Part shown: piece by piece, positions 11,465 to 22,726 of the stretch
Numbering within the stretch: position 1 is the first letter of the stretch
Layout of the letters: each line of letters opens with the position of its first letter
NCBI GenBank assembly: GCA_022036555.1
Contig: CM039130.1
Span: 1,622,897 to 1,686,896, forward strand
Reading direction: 5' to 3'
DNA from: Microstegium vimineum
Lineage: Eukaryota; Streptophyta; Magnoliopsida; Poales; Poaceae
Length of the DNA: 64,000 nucleotides
Made by a program: the position numbers and the translations under genes
Notes under the pieces: model-generated
Databases searched by the model: none
Told to the model about the DNA's origin: nothing
Seen by the model: only the letters and a program-made list of their open reading frames with translations

Positions 11465-12258
11465 GACGACTCCTTAGGACCGACTGCTTGGATCGGTTTG
11501 ATGCGGTAATCGGCAACTTTGAGGAACTCTTTGTCCCAGGCTTCGCCAGATATGCACCTGGTCTGCTCATAAGTGTCCAACTCTGCCGATGCAACAGTAG
11601 ATGGGGCCTCACCGCGGACTACTTCAATTCTGTCCCCGATCCACTGTACCAGACGCTGATGCATAGTAGAAGGGATACAACAATTAGCATGGATCTAGTC
11701 CCTCCCAAGGAGCAAGTTGTAGGTGCCTTTGCCGCTAATTACGAAGAACGTTGTCGGCAAAGTCTTACTGCCGATGGTTAATTCAACACATACAACTCCC
11801 ATGGCGGTTGACACATTGCCTTCGAAGTCCTTGAGCTTCATGTCGGTTTCGACTAAGTCCCGATCGCCTTTGCCAAGCTTTCTGAACACGACATAGGGCA
11901 TTATGTTGATAGATGCGCCGCCATCCACTAGCATTTTGGTCATCGGTTGACCATCCACCTTGCCCTTAACAAACAGAGCCCTCAAGTGCTGCCTCTCGTC
12001 TTCGACCGGCTTTTCGAAGATAGCCGCCATTGGGTCCAGCACTAATTGTGCCATATCGGAAACCTCTTCATCATCGCTGACGGGCGCCATGAACTCCATC
12101 GGCAACATGACAACCATGTTTATATCTGCCGATGGGCCCCTGTCCTTGCGCTTCGGCCTCCATTGCTTCTCCTCTGAGGGTTCTGCACTGTTATTCAGGT
12201 CATCACGGCGCTGGCGCTGAATTCTCCTCTTCTGGCTCTTAGTCAAACCCTTAGGGCA
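11461..12258 (-). pseudogene. Tat aspartic protease and protease-RT linker
   Basis: The retropepsin-like domain has the active-site stretch MLVDGGASINIM (about 11905-11940), with Gly in place of the usual Ser/Thr after Asp, common in this lineage, and the closing LLLGRD block (11698). Immediately after LLLGRD a TAG sits where the family has Trp (a G to A change). At 11461 the frame ends TGA overlapping an ATG (TTGATGG), and RT continues one base over; this could be a damaged junction or a real stop/start overlap. The enzyme would process the gag-pol polyprotein. Confidence 0.85.
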
Positions 12259-15237
12259 CTAGGGAGGAAGCTTGGTCTTCCAGACAGGTTGATGCTGCTT
12301 CTCACTGCTTACATCGGCACTTCTTCCGATGTTGGGGTCTCTGGAGAATATCTCCTCGTCGGGCACTCTAGCATTGGCCATCTCTTCCAGCTCCCTCTGG
12401 TCAACACGCCTGCCAAGCCGATCATGGGCACTGAGCTTGCCCCCCAGTCGGTCATGTGCCGATCTGTCTTCTCTGAGCGGCCTGGCGTGCTTGGGTGCCT
12501 GATCATCAAAACAAGGTCGCTTACCTGACCGATCGGCTGTGTAGTACCCATTGCATTCTGGACAGTTATCGGCAGTGGGCAGTTTGATGCCTTCTTCCCA
12601 GGAATGAACGAAGAAGGGACATCTCCAGTGGTCCTTATGTCGAAGCCATTCCCGATACTCCTCCTCTTCTTGCCGATACTGTTCTTCACTTGATTGCCGA
12701 TGATACCGCCTTGGCTGTTTGTGAGTAATCACCACTCCAGGAGCCCTGTTGGCGCTGTTACCTTCATCGGCAACCTTCCTGCCCTTTCTGTCATCGGCAA
12801 ACCTTCTTGCGTCGTGCCTGGGTACTTGGTAGTCAGGGTCTACCGATGAATTCCTTCTGGCCGCTTTCGATGTCAGCACTTTAGATTTTTCACTGATCTC
12901 CACCATGTTGTGTGGGAACGGGTGCTGATCTATCTTCATCGGTTTCTGGACTTTAGAATTTTCAAACTTGATACGCCCAGATTCGATCTCTGACTGCAAC
13001 TGCTGCCTGAATACCTTGCAGTCATTGGTACTGTGTGAGGTTGCATTATGCCACTTGCAGTACATAATCTTCTTGAGCTCTTCGGCCGATGGAATCACTT
13101 GATTGGGCGCCAACTTGATTTGCCCCTCTTGCAGCAATAGGTCAAACATCCTATCGGCCTTGGTGATATCAAAGGTGAACCTTTCTGTTTCTTTTTGGCC
13201 GAACGGACAAGACACAGGCTTCTTATCCTTCACCCATTCAGCCGCATTGACATTCAGCTCTTCATCCGATCCAGAGTCTTCTTCTTTCCCGATGAAGGTC
13301 ACCTTCTTGTTCCAAGTCTTCCTGGGCTCAAAGGCTTTGACATCTTGATCGGCAATCCTCTGCACCAGGTGACTTAGGCTCTCAAACTCCTGGGACGCGT
13401 ACTTGTCCTTGATGTGCGGCAGTAACCCTTGGAAGGCCAAGTCTGCCAGTTGCCGATCATCAAGCACCAGACTGTAGCACTTGTTCTTCACATCCCGCAG
13501 TCTCTGCACAAAACTTTCTACCGATTCGTCATTGCGCTGTCTCATTTTGACCAAATCGGTAAGCTTCTTTTCGTGTATGCCAGCAAAGAAGTATTTGTGA
13601 AATTGCCTCTCCAGATCGGCCTAGGTAATTATAGAATTCGGAGGTAATGATATGAACCATGTGAATGCCGATCCAGACAATGATGAAGAGAACAGTCTGA
13701 CCCTTAATTCCTCCCTGCTGGCAGCCTCCCCGCACTGGATAATGAAGCGGTTGATGTGCTCCATCGTTGACGTGTCGTCTTGGCCGGAGAACTTGGTAAA
13801 ATCGGGCACCTTGTACCGATTTGGAAGAGGAATCAAGTCATATGCAGGTGGGTACGGGGTCCGATAGGAGTACGTGTTGACCTTGGGTCTGATACCGAAT
13901 TGCTCCTTCATGACTTCGGCAATCTTGCTGACCCAGTACGCGTCCTGCTCTTGCCGACTCATTGGCTGATTATTGACTGGTGGAGTCGGCTGACGCGCCT
14001 CTTGGAGATGTGCAGTAGTCGTGGGCGCAGCACCAGTCATCTGGACGCTATGCATCGGCTGACTTGCCGATGGATAGGTTGGCATGCTTGGCGGAGTCGG
14101 TTGATGCGCCCCTTGAGGATATGCAGTTGTCGCAGGCGCAGCATCAGTTATCTGCATGCTATGCATCGGTCGACTTACCGATGGATGATTCGGTATACTT
14201 GGCGGAGTTGGCTGAATTGTCACATTCATCGGTTGTTGTACCGATGATCCGCCTTGAATGTAAGCTGGGCCTCCATAATAATACATCGGCGCGCCAGGCT
14301 GCTGAGCTGGTGGCTGGTTGACCCATCCCAGACTATAAGGCATCGGCATGTGACTTGCCAATGGTTGATAGCTGACCGGAACATGCGGCTCTTGAATCTT
14401 GGAGCAATTGATCACCAGATTGCCTTGGGGATACGGAACTCCAGCTTGAGTGTTTGCCGCCAGAGATTGACTGCCGGTGGTTATGATGTGTTGCATTGGC
14501 ACAGAGCTTGCCGATGGTGGCATCAGAGGTATATTGGGGATCACTTGGAGATCATCTGATGGCACTTGTATGGTTGGAGCAGGCGCAGAGTTGTGCACCA
14601 CATGAGCCATCGGTTGTGGCTGTGCTGCCGATGTCGTAGAGTTCTTCCAGGCTGAACCGTCTCCCTGCACCAAGTTAGAGCCAGCATATAGATTCGGAGG
14701 CATACCGTATCCCCACCGGTTAGCGGGGGCTGGTCCTAAAGTTGCTGACGCGGCTAGATCTGCGTTGAACTTGGTAGTGTCGCCGGCGTTCGGTCTTGGT
14801 GACGTAGCCACATCGGCAGACGGTTCCACAGGGGTGGAAGACGCCATCTGGGCCGCCGATGGGCTTGCAGATGCCAATCCAGGTTGATGGTACGCTGGGC
14901 CATAATATCACGGTGCATGTCCATCTTTGAATGTTTGTGCGACAGCATTGTAGACAGTATTGGACAGCACGCTAGAGTGGTTAATCAAAGCTTGACTTAC
15001 AGCGGCGTTAACCATCTCTTGTAGCTTGCCAGGGTTGGCGTCGTACGTGAACTGCCGTGGCAACGGCGGGTCCTGCTTCTGGATTGCTTCGCCGCTCCTG
15101 CTGAGGCTGAAGGATTTGAGATACAGCTGCCTGTATTCCTCCATAGCCCGCTCCATGGCCTGCTTCTGATCATCTTTCAGATCGGCCTCAGACACTTCAA
15201 TGACATTCCTCTGATTAACATCGGCGTGATCAGCCAT
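12259..15237 (-). pseudogene. Tat gag (capsid/nucleocapsid region)
   Basis: The start is taken at the ATG at 15237 (MADHADV), 53 bases after the LTR border. A long Pro/Gln/Ala-rich N-terminal region with imperfect repeats (13980-14650) precedes the retrotransposon gag domain around 13400-13620 (EFQ-type W/F-x-R-L-RD-V-KNKCY pattern). A single-cysteine-rich CKWH segment near 13040 may be part of the nucleic-acid-binding region. In-frame stops are at 14908 (TGA), 13621 (TAG) and 12259 (TAG), all in one frame with no frameshift between them. Gag would form the virus-like particle. Confidence 0.85.
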
Positions 15238-15263
15238 GCCGGATGTGTACATTTGTATAATCA

Positions 15264-15282
15264 GGTCCCACCGAGCGTGCCA
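15264..15282 (-). other. Primer-binding site candidate of the Tat element
   Basis: On the minus strand, seven bases after the 5' LTR, the sequence TGGCACGCTCGGTGGGACC begins with TGG as expected for pairing with a tRNA 3' CCA end. I cannot name the tRNA from memory. Confidence 0.6.
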
Positions 15283-15289
15283 AAAGAGG

Positions 15290-16390
15290 TGTTGACACAA
15301 AAAGCGTCAGATCTGTGAACACCTCGGGCTATTACCCAAAGCTCGATGTCGAGGGCGTGCCAGTCGATTTGACCAATCAATCGACAAGGATGATAACTAT
15401 GACAAACTGAACGAGACGACAGCGATGCGCTCAGACGTCAATGCTCAGATTGATCACGGATAACTAGAGCAGAGCTAGACGAGGCAAACAGCGATGCGCT
15501 CGGATTGCCAAAGCCTAGAGGTACTCCCAAGCGGAACTAACAAGGATTTTGACGGAGATCAAGGTGATGCAGCCCGTCGAAAGCTTGAAGAACTCGTTGA
15601 TAACTACAACTAATGCATAATAAGAGTAAATTGCTGGAAAGGTAAATAAGATAAAAAGTAATTGATTTGGTTTGAATTGGATTGATTGTTTTATTCCATA
15701 GCCCTCGGGCACATATTTATACGCCCGCATGGAGAGTTGTACAATGACACGACACATCTTTCCTAAAACAAACTCCTACTTTAAAGGAAACTGACTCGCG
15801 CAGGAGCCGGATAACAATATTTATTTCCTAAACAAACACACCTATTTTAAGAGAAAATAAGCGACCCATGCAAGAGTCGGACTCAAACTACTATAATAAT
15901 ACTGGCACAGAACACCAGTTTCCTTATACTTCTTCTCGATGGAAACTTTCCATCGGCAGATCCTTTTAATCCGCACCTTCCTTCCTTGGCCACTTGTAAC
16001 CCTCTACTGCCACCAAGTGCTAAATCACGCCCATCGGCATCGGCAATATTTTCCCGAACGACAATCGGCAGCATCTTCTTCGTCGGTAATCGGTAATGAA
16101 CCCTCATCGGCAATCGACAACGAGCCTTCATCGGCAATCGGCAGCCAGCCTTCATCGGCAATCGGCAATGATCCCTCATCGGCAATCGGCAAGGACTCCT
16201 CATCGGCAATCAGTTTCAGCAAGACTTCACCGATCTTGTCGGCAAGGCTTATCAGCTTCCATCGGCAAAACACTTAGTCTTTCCGCAGCACCCTTCCACT
16301 GGCACTATCGACTCCCGATACCGATGGAGAATGGCCGCTGACCAGTCAAACCTCAGCCTATTTGACACGTGTCGAAAAACGGTGTCAACA
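15290..16390 (-). repeat. 5' LTR of the Tat element (right copy)
   Basis: Same length as the left copy (1101 bp) with about six base differences (at the positions matching 3234, 3318, 3320, 3328, 3390 and 3740 approximately). Five of the six are C/T or G/A changes. It ends at GTGTCAACA followed by the GATGT target copy. Confidence 0.95.
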
Positions 16391-17633
16391 GATGTAAAGG
16401 TTCCGACCGGTTTCTCTTCCAACATCAAGAGTCTGGTCTCGATGAAAGACCTGACAATGACCAACTTCAACTCCCATGACTGCCACATAATGCTGACTGT
16501 GTTCCTTCCTATTGTGATAAAGGTTATCGGTCCAGAGATGGTCATCACACGCATGTCCTATTTCTTTAACCGCATCACACAGAAGGTCATCGATGAAGCT
16601 GAGTTGCTTGCCTTAAGAGAGTTTATCGCGGAGACTCTTTGCTAGCTTGAGATGTGTTTCCCACCTTATTTCTTTGATATTATGCCACACCTAATGATGC
16701 ATATGGTGGATCAGATAGAGGAACTTGGTCCTGTCTACTTGCACTAGATGTGGACGTATGAGCGGTTCATGTCCACCCTCAGCAGATACGTCCATAACCG
16801 TGCTTACCTAGAGGGCTCCATGATCGAGGCATACACAACAGAGGAGGTCGTTAACTGTTGCACGAGATACATCCGAGATGGAAATGCTATTGGGCTTCCC
16901 ATCCACCTGCACAAAGGCAGAACAACGGGTAAGGGGTGCACGGGAAGGAAAGTACGCACTGATATAGACGAGGAAATCTTGCAAGAAGCCCATCACGTCG
17001 TCGTTAATCAGTTAGTGTTGATGTAACAGTGGGTCGAGCAGCACCTAAACGAGATTTGCCAAATTGCGGCTGGTCGTACGGAGGCGTGGGTACAGAGACA
17101 AAACAAGATCAAGTTCACGACGTGGATCCAAAAGCAGGACATCCCCACCGACGAAAGCACTAAAGAATCTAGGCTTGCATCTGGACCGTCCAGCCAAATC
17201 ACCACGTAGCAAGGGTATGACATCAATGGATACAGGATTCACACGAAAGAGAAGGACAAGAAGAGCGCGACACAGAACAGTGGTATTCGATAAGAGGGCA
17301 TTGACGAGGTGACAATGCAGATGAAGTTATTCTACGGGCAGATCGAAGAGATATGGGAACTTGACTACAGCGGTGACCTTGAGATACCCATCTGTCGGTG
17401 CAATTGGGCCAACCCGAAGGGAGTTGATATAGACGAATATGGACTAACCACCGTTGACCTACAAAGGGTCGGCTACAAAGATGATGAGTGGGTACTCGCA
17501 AACCGCATCGCGCAAGTAGCCTAGAGATTCCAACAAGCATGTGGTTGTGTTAGGAAAGCAAAGGATCGTTGGAGCCGATGGAGTCCAGAGTCCCGAAGAA
17601 TACAACAACTACCAAGAGCTCTCGCTCTTTACC
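16391..17633 (+). pseudogene. CACTA TNP2-type transposase, C-terminal part (decayed)
   Basis: Continuation of the transposase after the Tat element. The NFNSHDCHIML block, the CFPPYFFDIM block (frame after a TAG near 16642), the RFMSTLSRYVHNRA block and the EEIWELDY block are the standard order of TNP2 C-terminal motifs. Stops occur near 16642, 16744, 17023, 17207, 17291 and 17522, mostly TAG. The last readable residues (EEYNNYQEL) stop at 17633, where the chromovirus inserts. No function remains. Confidence 0.9.
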
Positions 17634-20600
17634 TGTGACAGAACCTCTTAAGATAGGGCCCACTTGCCAGGATTAACCAACTTAATCCCAACAGATGATC
17701 CAAACCTTAATTAGTCCATCAGGTGTCGCCACTTTGCAGCGGGTCATCCACCTCTTTCCGAACAGGATCACCTCATTACAATCATGACAGAAGTAATACG
17801 AAATTTTTATACATCAAAGTAGCGGAAATTTAAAGTCATATTACAAACCATAAGTTTTGAAACATAACTTAGTGTTATACGATAAAGATACATCAAGCTG
17901 CTGATAGCGAAAGAACAGATAACCGAGTTACTCTTGCCCAAGAGTCAAGCAAAGACAGGTTATTCTTCATCTTCATCTGCACTGACCACGGTCATGCAGC
18001 AAGGAGCCACACACACCGGGTTGTGATCCTCATCTGCAACAGGGGTTAACAAACCCTGAGTACGGGAGTACTCCACAAGACTTATCCGACAAAGAAAAGT
18101 ATTTGGTGGACAAAACAGTATGCAAGTCATAGGATTCAAGGTGTGGTTTGCAAGAATCAAGTATTTTGCATAAATGGACATTTATAAAAAGAATTGAAAT
18201 CATTTATGTTATCCATAAGATTACTCAAGTATCGACCTGGATGTATGATCGATAACAAGGTAATAACCATCCACGCAGGATCCAACAAGTATCCAGTTAA
18301 AGTGTATTACTACGAAGAAGAAAACAGGGTCATGTTTCCATATCCGAGGAACACGACGATTCGAACAGGTTTATCCCAGCTGGGGCTTCCCTATCACACG
18401 ACATATACAACCGCTTAAAGCACGCATATGACTACCTTTCCCTGGATCCTCTCGCCAAGACCGGGGTTCCGCCACTCGAGAACACAGTACACCTCCATCC
18501 AGTTCGCTAACTTGGAGGGTACACACTACTCTCGCCATCTCTCCACTCCCAGTGCGGGTTAACCGTTCTTCAAGCGAGAATAGCCAGAGTCCAGCTTCCC
18601 GGAGTATGTGATAAGTACTCCAAAGTCACAACCCTAGTCATGCATCATCGGACGGTTCCTAATCGACACAGGCGGAAAGAACCCACTCACCAGATATCCA
18701 TATCTGGTGACTCTCCAACACCGTGTCTGCCCGGTCTCAGATTATTACTTCCATCAAGAGGACATAGCCATTTGCCGCAGCAATCCGCTATTCATCTCGA
18801 AAACAGAACCCTTGCCGAAGCAATCAGGTTAACACCTAATCTCGCAGATGACAGGAATCATCTGACTCTATCGGTCTAAGCATTGCTAAGCAGCATAAGG
18901 CAACGACTGTATTTTTTTAAAACAGTATCAAGGTACAGGAATAAATAATTCAAGGTAAGGCTATGCATCAAGTAGGAATTTGATTGAATACCGTAATGCA
19001 ATAGTATAACATAAGTGTATTTAAAACAAACATTTTAAATACAAGGAAGTGTTTGAATGCACCGGGGCTTGCCTTGGTTGGAGGGATAAACGAACTCAGG
19101 CTCAGATTCAAGAGAGAAAACCCCTTCACTGGAGGTATCCAACCCAACCAACGAGCAATCTACACGATAAATGACATGTCTTAGATGATGCTTGAATAGT
19201 AAACATGATGCTCAACACAAACAAACAAGCTCATAAGAGAAGACTAAAACAGGTTACCCTAAAAGAACTGAGCAAACAGCATTACATCGAGCATGTCCAA
19301 CTTGTGTTTGTCACTGGACAAATGACCATATTTATCAAATAATCCAAAATCACGCAAAGCCTAAAGTTATTAGGGTTTCTAAACATTTTATAACTAAACA
19401 GGGCATTATTACAGAACTAAAAACAGGAAAACAGGAAACAGGAAAAACTCTGCTCCAAACCCTCGGACGGCTGAGGCTCGACCACCAGCGGCACAGAGGC
19501 TCGAGCGATGGCGTCGAGAACCACAAAACACGGCGGCGAGTCACCGTCGATGACCAAACCGAACGGCTACCCCTCGAACATGGCTCGGCTTGCCGAGCCG
19601 AACCCAACAAGGTATGCCACGACTCAAACAAACCTTCAGAGACACCTCATCGAGGGTGCTGGCGGTCGGACATGGCTCGACCGATCGCACACCATCGAGA
19701 ACAGACCTCGATCGAAGAACTACCCTCGATCGCTGACGAGAGACCTCGATCGAAAGAAACAAGGCCTCGACTGAAGAAGCTAGACCTCGATCAGAGACAC
19801 AAGGTCTCGACCGACCCTCGACCAAGAGGCTAGGCCTCGATCGATGCAACTGGGCCTCGACCTACCCTCGATCAAGAGGCTAGGCCTCGAGCAAAGACAC
19901 TAGGCCTCGAACAGAGACGCTAGGCCTCGATCACGACTCAGAAGACAACCGCGAGCAAAACGTCCACAAAAACGAGGCTAAAACCTACACAGCCAACCTC
20001 GTTGACGACCATGGCGGTGAACTGAGCTCGACCGCAAACACATGCCGACGGACACAGGCCTCGATCGAAGGAGCCAGGCCCCGAGCACAGACACTAGGCC
20101 TCGATCGGACCTCGATCGACCCTCGATCGAAACAACCAACAACTCTAGCAAGCTAAGCGCCCCCCAAACAACGCGAAGCGCAAGCCAAACAAACACAGAG
20201 CTAAAAGCAACACCCTCGACGACAGCACTGGCGGTCGACGGAGAAACTGCTCGACGCGCGCCGAAGAGAACACGCACGCGCTCGAGGGCAACTACCCCTC
20301 GAGACTGACTCAGGACGGCTAGGTGAAGCTAGCGCAAGACTTGGATCTCGAAAAGATCCACCACAACGGCTAGACGACGAACAAACTGCCGCGCCGAACA
20401 AGAACAGCGGCGGCGCTTGAGGACAGAGCCCGAAGTCCCGATACAAGGATAAACGAGTACAGCGGAGAGATCGAGGAGCTCACCCTGGTCACGAAGCGTT
20501 AGCAAGCGTGGCCGGAGATGAAGCAGAGACGACCGTCGATGGAGAATGCGCCGGCGGAGACGAAGAACTGCGCACCACGAAGAAGTTCCCGGAGCTATGG

Positions 20601-21485
20601 TCCACCATTTGCAAAACAGAGAACCAGACAAGACTCAGAGGCGAACAAGGAGCACGAAACACAAGACAAAAAAAAAACAATGCGGCTCCTGCGCAGCCCG
20701 ACCAGAGCGGCGGCGGTCGCGTCGGAGCTGAAGAAGACGGATCCGCGCTGGACGAATGCGGGCTCGACGACTTCAACAAGCTTACCCCAAAGATGCGCAC
20801 GGTCAAGGTGTAGGCAATGACGAAAGATTGAGTGATTGGCAGCCACTAACGAGCTCGGACGAGTTCGTCAACGATGGAGGTGAAACGCCCGGCGAAGCAA
20901 GGCAGAGCAGAGCGAAGTAGAGTGGAGAAAAGTGGAGCAGTGGCGTGGAAAGGAAGGCAGAGTGGACGGCGTCCCGCTTTTAAAGACGACAACGGGCTCC
21001 GCAAGATCGCCACGTACCCACGACAAGACGGGAGTCCCTGGAAAGGTGTCGGCGTCGAGCACCGTCGAGAACGACCCGCCATGCAGCTGCTCGAGGAAAA
21101 GACAGAACTGACCCTGCGGCTCTTTTGCAAAAATGCACAAGCTTCCAGGGGTTTTCAGGAAAAACTTTGAACACGAAAGATGTTCAAAACTTCAAGATCT
21201 ACAACTTTGCTTAAACAACCACAAGCAAAAACTTTATAGATTTTGAAAATCGTATTTAGGGTTTAATCCACCCCCTCTGGGAAAAAGGGTTTGGATTCAA
21301 ATTTTAATTTTTGAGACTTGAAAAGATGACCTGCACACAAACAAAAGATCAAACACAAGCAAGTAAACTCATTTTAGTTCAATGCATATTCAGGTTTTCA
21401 AACAAATGAATAATGCTTAATGCATATGATGACATGATCAAATTTTAATTAAGAGATTAACAAGATTAACACCCGGGGTGTTACA
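17634..21485 (-). repeat. 3' LTR of the truncated chromovirus
   Basis: A 3.85-kb LTR bounded by TGTGACAG on the left and GGGTGTTACA on the right (plus strand). It contains a TCGA-rich motif zone at 19690-20130. The several open frames inside (19350-21170) run through repeats on both strands and are not considered genes. Confidence 0.8.
19690..20130. repeat. CCTCGATCGA-type motif array in the chromovirus LTR
   Basis: Many close variants of GGCCTCGATC(GA) at irregular spacing of about 15-40 bp, often joined to AGGCTAGGCCTCGA. The core TCGATCGA is palindromic and CpG-containing. It has the same style, but a different motif, as the array in the Tat LTR. Confidence 0.8.
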
Positions 21486-21618
21486 ATCTTTCCCCCTAAA
21501 AGAAATCTCGTCCCGAGATTTAGGAGTGAAACAAAGCAACGTAAAAGGAAACGTATCAAGAACACTTCTCTTTCACATCATCCTTGTTACAACTATGACT
21601 AGGTTTTTACAAAACAGC

Positions 21619-22410
21619 TTAAACGACAGAAGCATAAAACTTTGGGAAATTCTCTAAAAGAAAATCTTCAGATTCCCATGTAGCTTCTTCTTCTGAGTGC
21701 TGATTCCACTGCACCTTGTAGAACTTGATGGTATTGCGACGAGTAATTCGATCCTTTTGATCGAGAACCTTTACAGGATACTCGGAGTAGGTCACATCAG
21801 GTTCTAACTGCACTCCTTTAACTTCCACTGTTGTATCTTTAGCTTGAAGACACTTCTTCAATTGTGATACATGAAACACATCATGAACGGCGGAGAGAAT
21901 GTCAGGCAGTTTCAAACGATAAGCCACCTTGCCAATACGTTCCAAAACTGAGAATGGACCGACATAACGAGGTGCTAACTTGCCTTTCACTCCAAAACGA
22001 GAGACTCTTTCATAGGTGTGACTTTCAAATACACATGATCTCCCGGTTGATATTGAAGTGGCCTTCTCCTTTTATCAGCATAGCTCTTTTGCCTTGATTG
22101 GGCTATTCCAAGGTTGATACGAATCTGTTTAACTTTATCTTCAGCTTCCTTAAGTAGGTCAACACCAAAGAACTCACGTTCTCCGGGTTCCAACCCATTA
22201 AGAGGAGTTCTGCAACCACGACCATACAAAGCTTCGAATGGCGACATTTTTATGCTCTGTTGGTAACTATTGTTGTAAGAGAACTCTGCCAAAGGTAAGT
22301 ATTCATCCCACTTTTCTGCAAAGTTAAGAACACAACATCGCAACAAATCTTCAAGAACTTGATTGTCTCGTTCAGTCTGACCATCTGTTTGAGGATGATA
22401 AGCAGTACTA
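21619..22410 (-). pseudogene. Chromovirus integrase C-terminus and chromodomain
   Basis: The minus-strand reading gives the integrase end with the EKWDEYLPLAEFSYNNSYQ block (about 22260-22330) and a chromodomain near the C-terminus (KVQW...EATWE pattern, 21640-21740). One base is missing at about 22000, shifting the frame between the two. The 5' limit, at about 22405, is the truncation point. The chromodomain would target integration to heterochromatin in an intact element. Confidence 0.9.
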
Positions 22411-22415
22411 CCTCA

Positions 22416-22485
22416 TTACCGTACGTTAGCCAATTGGAGAACTAGTGGTTTAGACATGACTGACTACAAGCTGCCGGACATTGAT
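22416..22485 (+). pseudogene. CACTA transposase, last codons
   Basis: Directly after the TTACC target copy, the reading ends DMTDYKLPDID and then TAG near 22485, consistent with the TNP2 C-terminus following the piece that ends at 17633. It is short and assigned by position. Confidence 0.5.
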
Positions 22486-22726
22486 TAGATGAACTTGTTG
22501 TAATGAACTGCTGGAAATGATTTTGCATAATGAACTTATATATATAATGAACTTGGTGTAACTTTGTGATATCGGTTCTCTTGGAAGAAGACAACACATT
22601 CATGTAATATACTTGTTTAATTCATGTTATATAATTTTTGCTCTTATATAATCTGTGCTTGAATTTGAGATAAATGTTTTAAATCATATTTAAAACTTAA
22701 AAACATTTTTTTATTTTTTTGAAAAA

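Larger units (their letters stand above)
3175..16390 (-). mobile_element. Tat-lineage Ty3/Gypsy LTR retrotransposon with antisense PMD gene
   Basis: A complete-length but coding-defective element of 13216 bp. LTRs are 3175-4275 and 15290-16390 (1101 bp each, TGTTGACAC...GTGTCAACA). The 5-bp target duplication GATGT is perfect (3170-3174 and 16391-16395). The genome reads on the minus strand: gag, protease, RT, RNase H, a second (archaeal-type) RNase H, integrase. The dual RNase H layout and an antisense extra gene between integrase and the 3' LTR are known features of the Tat/Ogre lineage. I count about six differences between the LTRs, all but one transitions, implying a recent insertion (roughly 0.2 million years if 1.3e-8 substitutions per site per year applies). 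Yet gag-pol has about six stops and three frameshifts, so it very likely moved in trans. The whole element is enriched in GCCGAT/ATCGGC. Confidence 0.95.
17634..22415 (-). mobile_element. Truncated chromovirus (Tekay/Del-type Gypsy) with one LTR and integrase end
   Basis: The LTR is 17634-21485 (3852 bp; on the minus strand it begins TGTAACACCC and ends CTGTCACA). It is followed by a polypurine tract (AGGGGGAAAGAT on the minus strand) and the integrase-chromodomain end of pol, which stops just before the conserved YHPQTDGQTER motif at about 22400. Five bases TTACC flank both ends (17629-17633 and 22416-22420), and the transposase continues on both sides. So the piece appears to have been inserted already truncated, not shortened afterwards. 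Long LTRs are usual for this lineage. Confidence 0.85.

Noticed and set aside
15264..15282. tRNA gene near the Tat LTR
   Set aside because: Only a short stretch complementary to a tRNA 3' end, as expected for a primer-binding site; no cloverleaf.
19508..21174. Many open frames in the chromovirus LTR
   Set aside because: They run through TCGA-rich repeats in all frames, overlap on both strands and carry no domain.
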